Notes: a model not told the origin generated them from the sequence alone. DNA of 64,000 nt from Pseudacidovorax sp. RU35E (GCF_900156165.1 NZ_FTMY01000004.1:1-64000), one strand, 5' to 3'; positions 8,881 to 19,172 are shown, numbered from the stretch's first letter. Translations and numbers: made by a program.

Positions 8881-9577
8881 TCTGCGCGACCTGGACGCCT
8901 TCTATGGCGACAGCCACATCCTCTTCGGCCTGCGGCTGTCGGTGGCGGCCGGCCAGCGCGTGGCGCTGCTGGGCCGCAATGGCGCCGGCAAGTCGACGCT
9001 GCTCAAGAGCGTCATGAATGCCGGGCCGCGCGTGCGCGGCACCGTGCGCTTCGACGGGCAGGACCTGGCCGCGCTGCCCACGCACCGGCGCACCCGGCTG
9101 GGCCTGTCGCTGGTGCCGGAGGACCGGCGCATCTTCACCCACCTGACCGTGGCCGAGAACATCGCCATGGCCCGCTATGGCGCCGGTCCGGGCCGGCCCG
9201 CCGTGCCGGTGGACGAGATCGTGCAGCGCTTTCCCATGCTGGCCAGCCTGCTGCAGCGCCACGGCGGCCAGCTCAGCGGCGGGCAGCAGCAGCTGCTGGC
9301 CGTGGCGCGGGCCATGGCCGCCCACCCGCGCCTGCTGCTGCTGGACGAACCCACCGAGGGCCTGGCGCCCATCATCGTGGAGGAGATGGCCCACGACCTG
9401 GTGCGCAGCTGCACCGACAACGGCGTGGCCCTCCTGCTGTGCGAGCAGAACATCTGGTTCGCCCGCCGCTGCACCGACCACGTCTACGTCATCGACACCG
9501 GCCGCCTCGTCTTCGAGGGCGACTGGGCCGCCTTCGACCGCCATCCCGAGATCCAGCAGCGCTACCTGGCGCTGTGA
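8873..9577 (+). CDS. livF: LivF-type ABC transporter ATP-binding protein
   Basis: 234 aa. Walker A GRNGAGKST, signature LSGGQQQLLAVARAM, Walker B LLLLDEPTEGLAP, and a C-terminal HPEIQQRYL segment of the kind found in LivF (usually EVRRAYLG-like). It pairs with LivG as the second nucleotide-binding subunit. The start overlaps the end of livG by eight bases; the first acyl-CoA dehydrogenase follows 19 bases downstream. Confidence 0.93.
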   Translation: MLDLRDLDAFYGDSHILFGLRLSVAAGQRVALLGRNGAGKSTLLKSVMNAGPRVRGTVRFDGQDLAALPTHRRTRLGLSLVPEDRRIFTHLTVAENIAMARYGAGPGRPAVPVDEIVQRFPMLASLLQRHGGQLSGGQQQLLAVARAMAAHPRLLLLDEPTEGLAPIIVEEMAHDLVRSCTDNGVALLLCEQNIWFARRCTDHVYVIDTGRLVFEGDWAAFDRHPEIQQRYLAL

Positions 9578-9596
9578 CTGCCGAGCGACACCGACC

Positions 9597-10733
9597 ATGG
9601 ACCTGCAATACACCCCCGAACAACACCAGCTGCGCGAGAGCGTGGAGCGCTTCGTGCGCGAGGCCTACGACTTCAGCCACCGGCGGCGCGTGGCTGCCAG
9701 CGAGCTTGGCCATGACGCCGACTGCTGGCGCCGCTATGCCGACTTCGGCTGGCTGGCCATCCCCTTCTCCGAGGCCGAGGGCGGCATCGGCGGCGATGCG
9801 GTGGACACCGGCATCGTCATGGAGGGCGTGGGCCGCGGCCTGCTGCTCGAGCCCTACCTGGCCAGCGTGGTGCTGGGCGGCGGCCTGCTCAGCCTGATCG
9901 GCAGCGAGGCGCAGAAGGCCGAATGGCTACAGCCCATGATGGCCGGCGAGCTGCGCCTGGCCCTGGCCTATGCCGAGCCGGGCTCGCGCTACGACCCCTT
10001 CCACATCGCCGCGACGGCACGCCAGGAAGGCGGCGTCTGGCGCCTGGATGGCGCCAAGACCCTGGTCTACGGCGGCGATTGCGCCGAGGCTCTGGTGGTG
10101 ATCGCCCGCAGTGCGGGCGCGCCCGGGGAGCGCACCGGGCTGCAGGCCTTCGTGGTCGATGCGGATGCGCCGGGGCTGTCGCGCACGGCCTACGCCATGC
10201 ACGATGGGCAGCGCGCGGCCGACCTGCACCTGGACGGCGTGACGGTGGATGCGTCGCGCCGGCTGGTGCCGGCCGACGGGACGGAGGTGGGCGATGCGCT
10301 GGAGCGGGTGGTCGACCACGGCATCGCCGCGCTTGCCGCCGAGGCGGTCGGCGCCATGGCGGTGCTGGTGGACACCACGCTCGACTACCTCAAGACCCGG
10401 CAGCAGTTCGGCCGGCCCATTGGCACCAACCAGGCGCTGCAGCACCGCATGGTCGACATGACCATCGCGCTGGACGAGGCGCGGTCCATGGCGCTGTACG
10501 CGGCGCTGATGCTCCGCGAGGCCGATGCCCCGGCGCGCCGCCGCGCGCTGTCGGCCGCCAAGATGGAGATCGACCGCACGGCCCGGCTGGTCGGGCAGGA
10601 GGCGGTGCAGATGCACGGTGCCATGGGCGTGACCGAGGAACTGGCCGTGGGCCACTACTTCAAGCGCCTGTCGATGATCCGCCTGGGCTTCGGCGACGCC
10701 GACTGGCATGCCGAGCGCTACATGGCGCAGTGA
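9597..10733 (+). CDS. Acyl-CoA dehydrogenase family protein (smaller subunit type)
   Basis: 378 aa with the three acyl-CoA dehydrogenase domains: N-terminal helical (MDLQYTPEQHQLRESVERF), central beta (LALAYAEPGSRYDPFHIAA) and C-terminal helical (YLKTRQQFGRPIGTNQALQ in pieces, then VQMHGAMGVTEELAVGHY). FAD-dependent alpha,beta-oxidation of an acyl-CoA is the family reaction. Adjacent small and large acyl-CoA dehydrogenase pairs such as PimD/PimC often work as a heteromer, which is likely here because another acyl-CoA dehydrogenase begins 10 bases downstream. The central domain, with GSRYDPFHIAA, deviates from typical enzymes, so the substrate cannot be inferred. Confidence 0.88.
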   Translation: MDLQYTPEQHQLRESVERFVREAYDFSHRRRVAASELGHDADCWRRYADFGWLAIPFSEAEGGIGGDAVDTGIVMEGVGRGLLLEPYLASVVLGGGLLSLIGSEAQKAEWLQPMMAGELRLALAYAEPGSRYDPFHIAATARQEGGVWRLDGAKTLVYGGDCAEALVVIARSAGAPGERTGLQAFVVDADAPGLSRTAYAMHDGQRAADLHLDGVTVDASRRLVPADGTEVGDALERVVDHGIAALAAEAVGAMAVLVDTTLDYLKTRQQFGRPIGTNQALQHRMVDMTIALDEARSMALYAALMLREADAPARRRALSAAKMEIDRTARLVGQEAVQMHGAMGVTEELAVGHYFKRLSMIRLGFGDADWHAERYMAQ

Positions 10734-10743
10734 GGCCCGCACG

Positions 10744-11943
10744 ATGGACCTCCGCCTGAGCGACCAGGACCGCGCCTTCGAAGCTGAGGTGCGGGCCTTC
10801 ATTGCCGCCGAACTGCCGGCGGACATCCGCGAGAAGGTGCGGCTGGACCGCACCCTGGCGCGCGACGACTTCATGCGCTGGCAGCAGATCCTGGCCCGGC
10901 GCGGCTGGTTCACCGGCGCCTGGCCGCGGGCCCAGGGTGGCCTGGACTGGAGCGCCCTGCACACGCTGATCTTCAACCGCGTGGCCGGCGAGATGCACTG
11001 CCCCGAGCTGCAGGTCTTCGGCCCCGCGATGGTCGGGCCGGTGATCTACACCTTCGGCACCGAGGCGCAGAAGGCGAAGCACCTGCCCGCCATCCGCGAC
11101 TCCTCCGTGTGGTGGTGCCAGGGCTATTCGGAGCCGGGTGCCGGCTCGGACCTCGCCGCGCTCAAGACGCAGGCGCTGGATCGGGGCGATCACTTCCTCG
11201 TCAACGGCCAGAAGATCTGGACCTCCTACGCGCACTTCGCCGACTGGATGTTCTGCCTCGTGCGCACCAGCACCGAGGGGCCGAAGCAGGCCGGCATCTC
11301 CTTCCTGCTGATCGACATGAAGACGCCGGGCGTGCAGGTGCAGCCGATCCGCATGATGGACGGCCGGCACTACCTCAACGCGGTCTTCTTCGACGACGTG
11401 CGCGTGCCGCGCGAGAACCTCATCGGCGAGGTCGACCGCGGCTGGACCTACGCCAAGTTCCTGCTCGCGCATGAGCGGGTGGAGAACGCGAACCTGCGCT
11501 TCATCACCCAGGAGCTCGCGCGCCTGCGCGAGGTGGCGGCCGAGGTGGGCAGTGGCGGCCGCCGGCTGATCGACGACCCCGCCTTCGCGCGCGAGCTGGC
11601 ACAGGTGGAGGCGCAGTTCAAGGCGCTGGAGATCGGGCTGCTGCGCCTGCTCTCCGACGCGCAGGCGGGCCAGGCGGCGGCGCCGGGCACCTCGTCCTTC
11701 ATCAAGATCCGGGGCACCGAGATCGCCCAGCGCATCACCGAGCTGCGGGTGATGGCCAGCGGACCCGATGCGCAGCGCTTCCAGCCCGGCTGGCTGTTCG
11801 GCGACGGCGACACGCCGCTGCTGGGGCCCGAGCATGCGCTGGGGCCGGTGGCGAGCTACCAGTTCTGCCGGGCCATGACCATCTACGGCGGCAGCACCGA
11901 AGTGCAGAAGAACATCATGGCCAAGCACGTGCTGGGCCTCTGA
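10744..11943 (+). CDS. Acyl-CoA dehydrogenase family protein (larger subunit type)
   Basis: 399 aa. N-terminal MDLRLSDQDRAFEAEVRAF, FAD-contacting WWCQGYSEPGAGSDLA and NGQKIWTSYAHFADWMF, and C-terminal IYGGSTEVQKNIMAKHVLGL, where the family binds FAD across the dimer. It resembles the large partner of PimC/PimD-like pairs. The ATG at 10744 follows the previous gene directly. A proposed role is dehydrogenation of the CoA ester made by the ligase downstream; the phosphotransferase at 1.3-2.4 kb raises the alternative of 4-phospho-acyl-CoA elimination (inference). Confidence 0.9.
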   Translation: MDLRLSDQDRAFEAEVRAFIAAELPADIREKVRLDRTLARDDFMRWQQILARRGWFTGAWPRAQGGLDWSALHTLIFNRVAGEMHCPELQVFGPAMVGPVIYTFGTEAQKAKHLPAIRDSSVWWCQGYSEPGAGSDLAALKTQALDRGDHFLVNGQKIWTSYAHFADWMFCLVRTSTEGPKQAGISFLLIDMKTPGVQVQPIRMMDGRHYLNAVFFDDVRVPRENLIGEVDRGWTYAKFLLAHERVENANLRFITQELARLREVAAEVGSGGRRLIDDPAFARELAQVEAQFKALEIGLLRLLSDAQAGQAAAPGTSSFIKIRGTEIAQRITELRVMASGPDAQRFQPGWLFGDGDTPLLGPEHALGPVASYQFCRAMTIYGGSTEVQKNIMAKHVLGL

Positions 11944-11953
11944 GAAGGTATCC

Positions 11954-13561
<1,608 letters not shown>

Positions 13562-13590
13562 GACTGCCGGATGGGGCGCTGCTCAGCGCT

Positions 13591-13610
13591 CCCAGCGCAG
13601 CACCAGCGGA
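13591..13610. repeat. Left copy of 20-bp direct repeat (gene-end remnant)
   Basis: CCCAGCGCAGCACCAGCGGA, identical to 14351-14370. Read on the minus strand, this copy encodes PLVLRWER followed by a stop, mirroring PLVLRWGR-stop at the end of the keto-deoxy-arabonate dehydratase gene. It lies just upstream of the antitoxin gene, so the toxin-antitoxin pair is bracketed by two copies. Confidence 0.85.
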
Positions 13611-13702
13611 GCCATCTCTCCGCGTCGGTCTGCCGAAGCCTGCCACCATCGGGCGGGCCTCGACGCCTTGCCCGTGCAACACATTTGAAGCACAATTTTC
13701 GG

Positions 13703-13993
13703 ATGAAGTCAGCCATCCTTCCTCAGGTGCGTGTCGATCCGGAGCTGCGCGCCGATCTGGAGTCCCTGCTTCGCGACGGGGAGTCGTTGTCCGGATTCAT
13801 CGAAGACAGCGTGCGCAGCGCCGTTGCGTACCGGCGCGCCGAGGCGGAGTTCTACGCCCGGGGCGAGGCGGCGTGGCAGGAGTATTCGCGAACCGGTGTG
13901 GCGCATGCCGCCGATGAGGTCATCGGCGAAATGCGCCAGCGTCTGGAGAGCCGGCGCAAGCAGTTGGGGATTGCGCAAGCCAAGACGCGATGA
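13703..13993 (+). CDS. Putative antitoxin, YlcI/YnfO-like (ribbon-helix-helix type)
   Basis: 96 aa. The N-terminus MKSAILPQVRVDPELRADLE followed by LRDGESLSGFIEDSVRSAVAYR has the short beta-strand plus two-helix pattern of ribbon-helix-helix antitoxins; a charged helical tail (EMRQRLESRRKQLG) would bind the toxin. The ATG at 13703 gives the compact form. The stop overlaps the toxin ATG (13990), the coupled arrangement typical of antitoxin-first modules. It likely neutralises the toxin and represses its own promoter (family knowledge). GC content around its promoter (ATTTGAAGCACAATTTTCGG) is lower than in neighbouring genes. Confidence 0.78.
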   Translation: MKSAILPQVRVDPELRADLESLLRDGESLSGFIEDSVRSAVAYRRAEAEFYARGEAAWQEYSRTGVAHAADEVIGEMRQRLESRRKQLGIAQAKTR

Positions 13994-14307
13994 CCTTCGC
14001 CGTGTTGTTCGCGCCGCAGGCCCGAGCGGACTTGTTCAGACTCTTCCAATACCTGATCGACCGGGCCAAGACGGCGGAAGACCTCGATCTGGCGGAGCGC
14101 GCCATCGCAGCCATCGAATCGGCTGCGCAACTGCACCTGTCCAGGACTCCGTTCATCTACCGCAAGACGGCCCACGGCACTGGGCTGCGTCGCGAGCTGA
14201 TCGTTCCGTTTGGGGCCAGCGGCTATGTTCTTCTCTACGAAATCGCGGATCCCGCGACCGTCCTGATCCTGGCCGTGAGGCATCAGCTGGAGCAGGACTA
14301 CCACTAG
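13990..14307 (+). CDS. RelE/ParE-family toxin
   Basis: 105 aa. TFAVLFAPQARADLFRLFQY, then a DLAERAIAAIESAAQLHLS helix, RELIVPFGASGYVLLYEI and a final VLILAVRHQLEQDYH match the ParE/RelE fold, including the closing IL.VRH.xE.Y pattern. ParE-type toxins generally target DNA gyrase, while RelE types cleave mRNA; the sequence alone does not decide. The start overlaps the antitoxin stop by ATGA. It converges on the dehydratase gene across a GC-rich hairpin. Confidence 0.88.
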   Translation: MTFAVLFAPQARADLFRLFQYLIDRAKTAEDLDLAERAIAAIESAAQLHLSRTPFIYRKTAHGTGLRRELIVPFGASGYVLLYEIADPATVLILAVRHQLEQDYH

Positions 14308-14314
14308 CGGCGAC

Positions 14315-14340
14315 GGCGGGGCGCCCCGCAACGCCCCGCC
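14315..14340. terminator. Bidirectional hairpin terminator between convergent genes
   Basis: A perfect 9-bp stem GGCGGGGCG (14315-14323) / CGCCCCGCC (14332-14340) with an 8-base loop lies between the toxin stop (14307) and the stop of the leftward dehydratase (14343). There is no U-tract, so termination strength is uncertain. Confidence 0.6.
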
Positions 14341-14342
14341 CC

Positions 14343-15269
14343 TCACCGCCCCCAGCGCAGCACCAGCGGATCCAGCCGCCGCGCGATGTCGATCAGCTCG
14401 CGGCGCGTGGCCGGGTGCATGGGCGGCAGCGGATGTCGCGGCGCCTCGCAGGCGATCACGCCGCCTTCCTTCATCAGCGCCTTGGCGGCCAGCATGCCGG
14501 CCTGGCGGTTCTCGTGGTTGATCAGGGGCAGCCAGCGCTGATAGAGCGCGAAGGCGCCATCCATGTCCCCGCGGCGGTGCGCCTCCAGGATGGGGCGGAT
14601 GCCGTCCGGGAAGCCGCCGCCGGTCATGGCGCCCGTGGCGCCGGCATGCAGGTCGGCCAGCAGCGTGATGGCCTCTTCGCCGTCCCACGGGCCTTCGATG
14701 GCATCGCCGCCGAGCTGGATCAGCTCGCGCAGCTTGTTGGCGGCGCCGGCGGTCTCCATCTTGAAGTACGACACATGTTCGATCTCGCGCGCCATGCGGG
14801 CCAGGAAGGCGGGGGCGAGCACCGTGCCGCTGGCCGGCGCGTCCTGGACCATGATGGGAATGTCGATGGCGTCCGACACCTGCTGGTAGAAGGCCTGGAT
14901 CTGCGCCTCGGGCACGCGGAAGGTGGCGCCGTGGTAGGGCGGCATCACCATCACCATGGCGGCGCCCATGTCCTGCGCGCGGCGGCTGCGCTCGGCGCAG
15001 ATGCGCGTGGCGTAGTGCGAGGTGGTGACGATCACCGGCACGCGGCCGGCCACATGTTCCAGCGCGGTGCGGGTGAGCACCTCGCGCTCCTGGTCCGACA
15101 GCGAGAACTGCTCCGAGAAGTTGGCCAGGATGGCCAGGCCGTCCACGCCGGCGTCGATCATGAAGTCGAGTGCGCGCTTCTGGCTGGGCAGGTCGAGCTC
15201 GCCGCTCTCGGTGAAGGTGGTGGGCACCACCGGGAAGATGCCGCGGTACGGAGTGGCGGGATGGGCCAT
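14343..15269 (-). CDS. L-2-keto-3-deoxyarabonate dehydratase (DHDPS/NAL family)
   Basis: 308 aa. It shows the family-specific blocks PVVPTTFTESGELDLPSQKR, GLAILANFSEQFSLSDQE, MVMPPYHGATFRVPEAQI, IPIMVQDAPASGTVLAP and the Schiff-base lysine in YFKMETAGAANKLREL. These resemble the characterised Azospirillum enzyme that dehydrates L-2-keto-3-deoxyarabonate to alpha-ketoglutarate semialdehyde. The canonical DHDPS tyrosine-containing YNVP segment is replaced by VQDAPAS, as in that enzyme. It is the last gene of the nine-gene sugar operon and directly follows the dehydratase that would make its substrate. Its extreme 3' end is duplicated at 13591-13610. Confidence 0.87.
   Translation of the reverse strand: MAHPATPYRGIFPVVPTTFTESGELDLPSQKRALDFMIDAGVDGLAILANFSEQFSLSDQEREVLTRTALEHVAGRVPVIVTTSHYATRICAERSRRAQDMGAAMVMVMPPYHGATFRVPEAQIQAFYQQVSDAIDIPIMVQDAPASGTVLAPAFLARMAREIEHVSYFKMETAGAANKLRELIQLGGDAIEGPWDGEEAITLLADLHAGATGAMTGGGFPDGIRPILEAHRRGDMDGAFALYQRWLPLINHENRQAGMLAAKALMKEGGVIACEAPRHPLPPMHPATRRELIDIARRLDPLVLRWGR
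14351..14370. repeat. Right copy of 20-bp direct repeat
   Basis: CCCAGCGCAGCACCAGCGGA, identical to 13591-13610 and lying inside the last codons of the keto-deoxy-arabonate dehydratase gene. The two copies are 760 bp apart and enclose the toxin-antitoxin pair. Confidence 0.85.
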
Positions 15270-15308
15270 GGGCGGGTCGCGTCTGTGCTGATGTGAAGGG
15301 GTGAAGAC

Positions 15309-17048
15309 TCAGTGCGAATGGCGCGGCACCGCGGCGCCGCGGCAGCCCACCAGGAAGTCCAGGTCGCACCCCTCGTCGGCCTGCAGCACATGCTCCACGT
15401 ACAGCTTGCGGTAGCCGCCGCCCGGGGGCGTCAGGCTCTTCTGCACGTCAGCCATGCGGCTCGCATATTCCTCGTCGGAGATGTCCAGGTGCAGGCGGCC
15501 GGCGTCGCTGTCCAGCTCGATCCAGTCGCCATCGCGCACCATGGCCAGCGGGCCGCCGGCCGCCGCCTCGGGCGCCACGTGCAGCACCACGGTGCCGTAG
15601 GCGGTGCCGCTCATGCGGGCGTCGGAGATGCGGACCATGTCCTTGATCCCCTGGCGCAGCAGCTTCGGCGGCAGGCCCATGTTGCCCACCTCGGCCATGC
15701 CGGGGTAGCCGCGCGGGCCGCAGTTCTTGAGCACCAGCACCGAATCGGCATCGACGTCCAGGCTCTCGTCGACGATGCGCTCCTTGTAGTGCTCCAGGTT
15801 CTCGAACACCACGGCGCGGCCGCGGTGCTTGAGCAGGGCCGGCGTGGCGGCCGACGGCTTGAGCACGGCGCCGCGCGGCGACAGGTTGCCGCGCAGGATG
15901 CGGATGCTGCCGTCGGCGATGAGGGGCTTGTCCAGCGGGCGGATGACCTCGGGGTCGTGGATGGGCGCCTCGCGCACGTTGTCCCACAGGCTGTGGCCGT
16001 TCACGGTCAGCGCCTCGGGATGCGGCAGCAGCCCGGCCTCGCCCATGCGGCGCAGCACGCCGGGCAGGCCGCCGGCGTAATAGAACTCCTCCATCAGGAA
16101 GCGGCCCGAGGGCATCAGGTCCACCAGCGTGGGCATGCCCTGGCCGACGCGCGTCCAGTCCTCCAGCTCCAGGTCCACGCCGATGCGCCCGGCAATGGCC
16201 TTGAGGTGGATCACCGCGTTGGTCGAGCCGCCGATGGCCGCGTTGGTGCGGATGGCGTTCTCGAAGGCCTGGCGGGTGAGGATCTTCGACAGCGTGAGGT
16301 CGTCCCTGGCCATCTGCACGATGCGCTGGCCCGACAGGTGCGCCAGCACATAGCGCCGCGCGTCCACCGCCGGAATGGCGGCGTTGTGCGGCAGCGTGAC
16401 GCCCAGCGACTCGGCCATGCAGGCCATGGTGGAGGCCGTGCCCATGGTGTTGCAGGTGCCGGCCGAGCGCGACATGCCGCCTTCGGCCGAGAGGAACTTG
16501 TGCAGGTCGATCTCGCCGGCCTTGAGCGACTCGTGCAGCTGCCACACCGAGGTGCCCGAGCCGATGTTCTTGCCGTCGAGCTTGCCGTTGAGCATCGGCC
16601 CGCCCGAGACCACGATGGCCGGCACGTCGCAGCTGGCGGCGCCCATCAGCAGCGCGGGCGTGGTCTTGTCGCAGCCGGCCAGCAGCACCACCGCGTCGAT
16701 GGGGTTGCCGCGGATGGCCTCTTCCACATCCATGGCCGCCAGGTTGCGCGTGAGCATGGCGGTGGGCCGCAGGTTCGACTCGCCGTTGGAGAACACCGGG
16801 AACTCCACCGGAAAGCCGCCCGCCTCGTACACGCCGCGCCGCACGTGCTCTGCGATCTTGCGGAAGTGCGCGTTGCAGGGCGTCAGCTCCGACCAGGTGT
16901 TGCAGATGCCGATCACGGGGCGGCCGTCGAACTCATGGTCGGGGAAGCCCTGGTTCTTCATCCAGCTGCGGTACATGAAGCCGTTCTTGTCGTTGTGGCC
17001 GAACCACTCGGTGGAGCGCAGCTTTTTCTTGGGGGTTGTGTCGGACAT
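15309..17048 (-). CDS. Sugar-acid dehydratase of the IlvD/Edd family (L-arabonate dehydratase type)
   Basis: 579 aa, the length of L-arabonate/D-xylonate dehydratases. Iron-sulfur cysteines lie in GICNTWSELTPCN, VVLLAGCDKTTPALLM and SAGTCNTMGTASTM; the Mg-binding region follows. Other landmarks are SLRSTEWFG-like KLRSTEWFGHNDKNGF and RISDARMSGTAYGTVVLHV. It removes water from an aldonate to give 2-keto-3-deoxy acid in the cytoplasm. The neighbouring keto-deoxy-arabonate dehydratase makes L-arabonate the most likely substrate, though D-fuconate or D-galactonate activity is common in this family. The start at 17048 has AGGAGG nearby. Confidence 0.9.
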   Translation of the reverse strand: MSDTTPKKKLRSTEWFGHNDKNGFMYRSWMKNQGFPDHEFDGRPVIGICNTWSELTPCNAHFRKIAEHVRRGVYEAGGFPVEFPVFSNGESNLRPTAMLTRNLAAMDVEEAIRGNPIDAVVLLAGCDKTTPALLMGAASCDVPAIVVSGGPMLNGKLDGKNIGSGTSVWQLHESLKAGEIDLHKFLSAEGGMSRSAGTCNTMGTASTMACMAESLGVTLPHNAAIPAVDARRYVLAHLSGQRIVQMARDDLTLSKILTRQAFENAIRTNAAIGGSTNAVIHLKAIAGRIGVDLELEDWTRVGQGMPTLVDLMPSGRFLMEEFYYAGGLPGVLRRMGEAGLLPHPEALTVNGHSLWDNVREAPIHDPEVIRPLDKPLIADGSIRILRGNLSPRGAVLKPSAATPALLKHRGRAVVFENLEHYKERIVDESLDVDADSVLVLKNCGPRGYPGMAEVGNMGLPPKLLRQGIKDMVRISDARMSGTAYGTVVLHVAPEAAAGGPLAMVRDGDWIELDSDAGRLHLDISDEEYASRMADVQKSLTPPGGGYRKLYVEHVLQADEGCDLDFLVGCRGAAVPRHSH

Positions 17049-17102
17049 GGTGGCTTTCAGGAGGTCGGAGGCAACGGTCTTTGAAGGGGGCGGAAGGCAG
17101 GG

Positions 17103-18134
17103 TCAGCGGCGCGCCGTGCGCAGCGACACCACGCGCTGCAGCAGGCAGAAGGCGAAGAGCAGCAGGCCGACGACGATGCGCGTCCACCACGAACTCAGGG
17201 TGCCGTCGAAGGCGATGAGGGTCTGGATCACGCCCAGCATCAGCACGCCGAACAGCGTGCCGGCCACGTAGCCCACGCCGCCGCTGAGCAGCGTGCCGCC
17301 GATCACGACGGCGGCGATGGCGTCCAGCTCCATCCCCACGGCATGCAGGCCGTAGCCCGAGAGCATGTAGAAGGTGAAGAGCACGCCGGCCAGGGCCGAG
17401 CACAGGCCCGACAGGGCATACACGCCCACCAGCGTGCGGCGCACCGGCAGGCCCATGAGGTGGGCCGAATGCTCGTTGCCGCCGATGGCGTACACCGTGC
17501 GGCCGAAGGGCGTGCAGTGGGCCACGTACATCGCCACCAGCAGCACCGCCAAGCCGACCACGGCGCCCAGCGACAGCGAGGTCTCGGCGAAGAAGGGCAC
17601 GCGCAGCTGGGCCAGCTCGGTGTAGGCCTCGCTGGTGATGCTGATGGAATCGATGCTGATCAGGTAGCACAGTCCGCGCGCTAGGAACATGCCGGCCAGC
17701 GTGACGATGAAGGGCTGCAGCCGGAAGCGTTCGATCAGGAGGCCCATGAAAGCGCCGAAGGCCGTGCCCATCACCAGCACCACGGCGATGGCGGGTGCGG
17801 GGCTCCAGCCGTGCTGCTCCACCAGCGTGGCCAGCACCATGGTCGAGAAGGCGATCACCGAGCCCACCGACAGGTCGATGCCGCCGTTGAGGATGACGAA
17901 GGTCATGCCCACCGCCACCACCAGCAGGAAGCTGTTGTCGATCATTAGGTTGAGGAAGACCTGCAGCGAGAAGAAGCCGTCGTAGCGCAGCGAGCCGGCC
18001 AGCACCACCGCCGCGAAGAGCGAGATGGTCGCGGCCAGGGGCAGGTACTTGGGGTCGAGCCGGCGGCGCGGGCGTGCTGGCGCCACGGGGCTCGCCTTGT
18101 CGGCGGCGCGGGCGGTGGGCAACACGGCGCTCAT
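17103..18134 (-). CDS. yjfF: YjfF-type sugar ABC transporter permease
   Basis: 343 aa, eight to ten predicted membrane segments, BPD_transp_2 family. Motifs [20 protein letters not shown] and VVIGGTLLSGGVGYVAGTLF are typical of ribose/galactofuranose permeases, and YAIGGNEHSAHLMGL is the cytoplasmic loop that contacts the ATPase. The ATG at 18134 overlaps the ytfT stop by ATGA. With YtfT it should form the membrane channel of a YtfQRT-YjfF importer, which in E. coli carries galactofuranose and here may carry arabinofuranose (inference). Confidence 0.87.
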   Translation of the reverse strand: MSAVLPTARAADKASPVAPARPRRRLDPKYLPLAATISLFAAVVLAGSLRYDGFFSLQVFLNLMIDNSFLLVVAVGMTFVILNGGIDLSVGSVIAFSTMVLATLVEQHGWSPAPAIAVVLVMGTAFGAFMGLLIERFRLQPFIVTLAGMFLARGLCYLISIDSISITSEAYTELAQLRVPFFAETSLSLGAVVGLAVLLVAMYVAHCTPFGRTVYAIGGNEHSAHLMGLPVRRTLVGVYALSGLCSALAGVLFTFYMLSGYGLHAVGMELDAIAAVVIGGTLLSGGVGYVAGTLFGVLMLGVIQTLIAFDGTLSSWWTRIVVGLLLFAFCLLQRVVSLRTARR

Positions 18135-19171
18135 CGCAGCTGCTCCCGCGGCGCGGGCCGCACGGCCAGGGTGCGCAGCATGGCGCGGAATTCGGCGGAT
18201 TGCAGCAGCATCACGACGAACACCACGGCCGCCTTGACCACCAGGTTGATCTCGGGCGGCACGCCCAGCGAATAGATGGCATAGGTCAGCGTCTGGATGA
18301 TGAGCGCGCCGATGGCGCTGCCCACCAGGCTGAAGCGTCCGCCGGTGAGCAGCGTGCCGCCCAGCGTCACGGCCAGGATGGCGTCCAGCTCCATCAGCTG
18401 ACCGGCGTTGTTGCCGTCCGCGCTCTTGACGTTGGAGCTGATCAGCAGGCCCGCGATGCCGGCGCACAGCCCGCACACCGCATAGCAGCCGACGATGAGG
18501 CGCCGCGCCTTCACGCCTGCGACGCGTGCCGCTGTCGGATTGATGCCCACGGCCTGGATGAACAGGCCCAGCGCCGTGCGGGTGCAGGCCAGGCCCAGCA
18601 GCGCGAGCACGGCCGCCGCCACGTATACCGAGAAGGGCAGGCCGAACAGGTAGCCGCCGCCGATGAAGAAGAAGGGCTTGTAGTAGATGGTGAGGATCTG
18701 GCCGTCGGTGATCAGCTGCGCCAGGCCGCGGCCGGCCACCATCAGGATCAGCGTCGCGATGATGGGCTGCATGCCGATGGCGCCCACCAGCAGGCCGTTC
18801 CACAGCCCGCACAGCATGGCGACGCCCAGGGCGCCGGCCACCGCCAGCGGCAGGCCGAAGCGGGCGCTCTGGCCATCGACCGCACCGCCGATCAGCCAGG
18901 CCGCCACCGCCGCGCAGATGGCGACCACCGCGCCCACCGAGATGTCGATGCCGCGCGTGGCGATCACCAGCGTCATGCCCAGCGACACCACCACCAGCGG
19001 CGCCGCGCGGTTGAGGATGTCGACCAGGCTGCCGTAGAGGTGGCCGTCGCGCCACTCCAGGTGCAGGAAGCCCGGGTTGAAGCCGGCGTTGACCGCCAGC
19101 AGCAGCGCCAGCGTGAGCAGCGGCCAGGCGAGCCGGTGCTGCATCAGTCGGGAGAGGAGGGAAGGGGGCAT
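18131..19171 (-). CDS. ytfT: YtfT-type sugar ABC transporter permease
   Basis: 346 aa. The signature is VVVSLGMTLVIATRGIDISV, followed by a loop INPTAARVAGVKARRLIVGC and LDAILAVTLGGTLLTGGRFS. Paired with YjfF, it forms a heterodimeric permease, unlike the homodimeric permease of the ChvE-GguAB system encoded just upstream. The ATG at 19171 overlaps the last bases of ytfR (stop 19173-19175 region) and gives the N-terminus MPPSLLSRLMQHRLAWPLL. Confidence 0.87.
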   Translation of the reverse strand: MPPSLLSRLMQHRLAWPLLTLALLLAVNAGFNPGFLHLEWRDGHLYGSLVDILNRAAPLVVVSLGMTLVIATRGIDISVGAVVAICAAVAAWLIGGAVDGQSARFGLPLAVAGALGVAMLCGLWNGLLVGAIGMQPIIATLILMVAGRGLAQLITDGQILTIYYKPFFFIGGGYLFGLPFSVYVAAAVLALLGLACTRTALGLFIQAVGINPTAARVAGVKARRLIVGCYAVCGLCAGIAGLLISSNVKSADGNNAGQLMELDAILAVTLGGTLLTGGRFSLVGSAIGALIIQTLTYAIYSLGVPPEINLVVKAAVVFVVMLLQSAEFRAMLRTLAVRPAPREQLR

Positions 19172-19172
19172 G

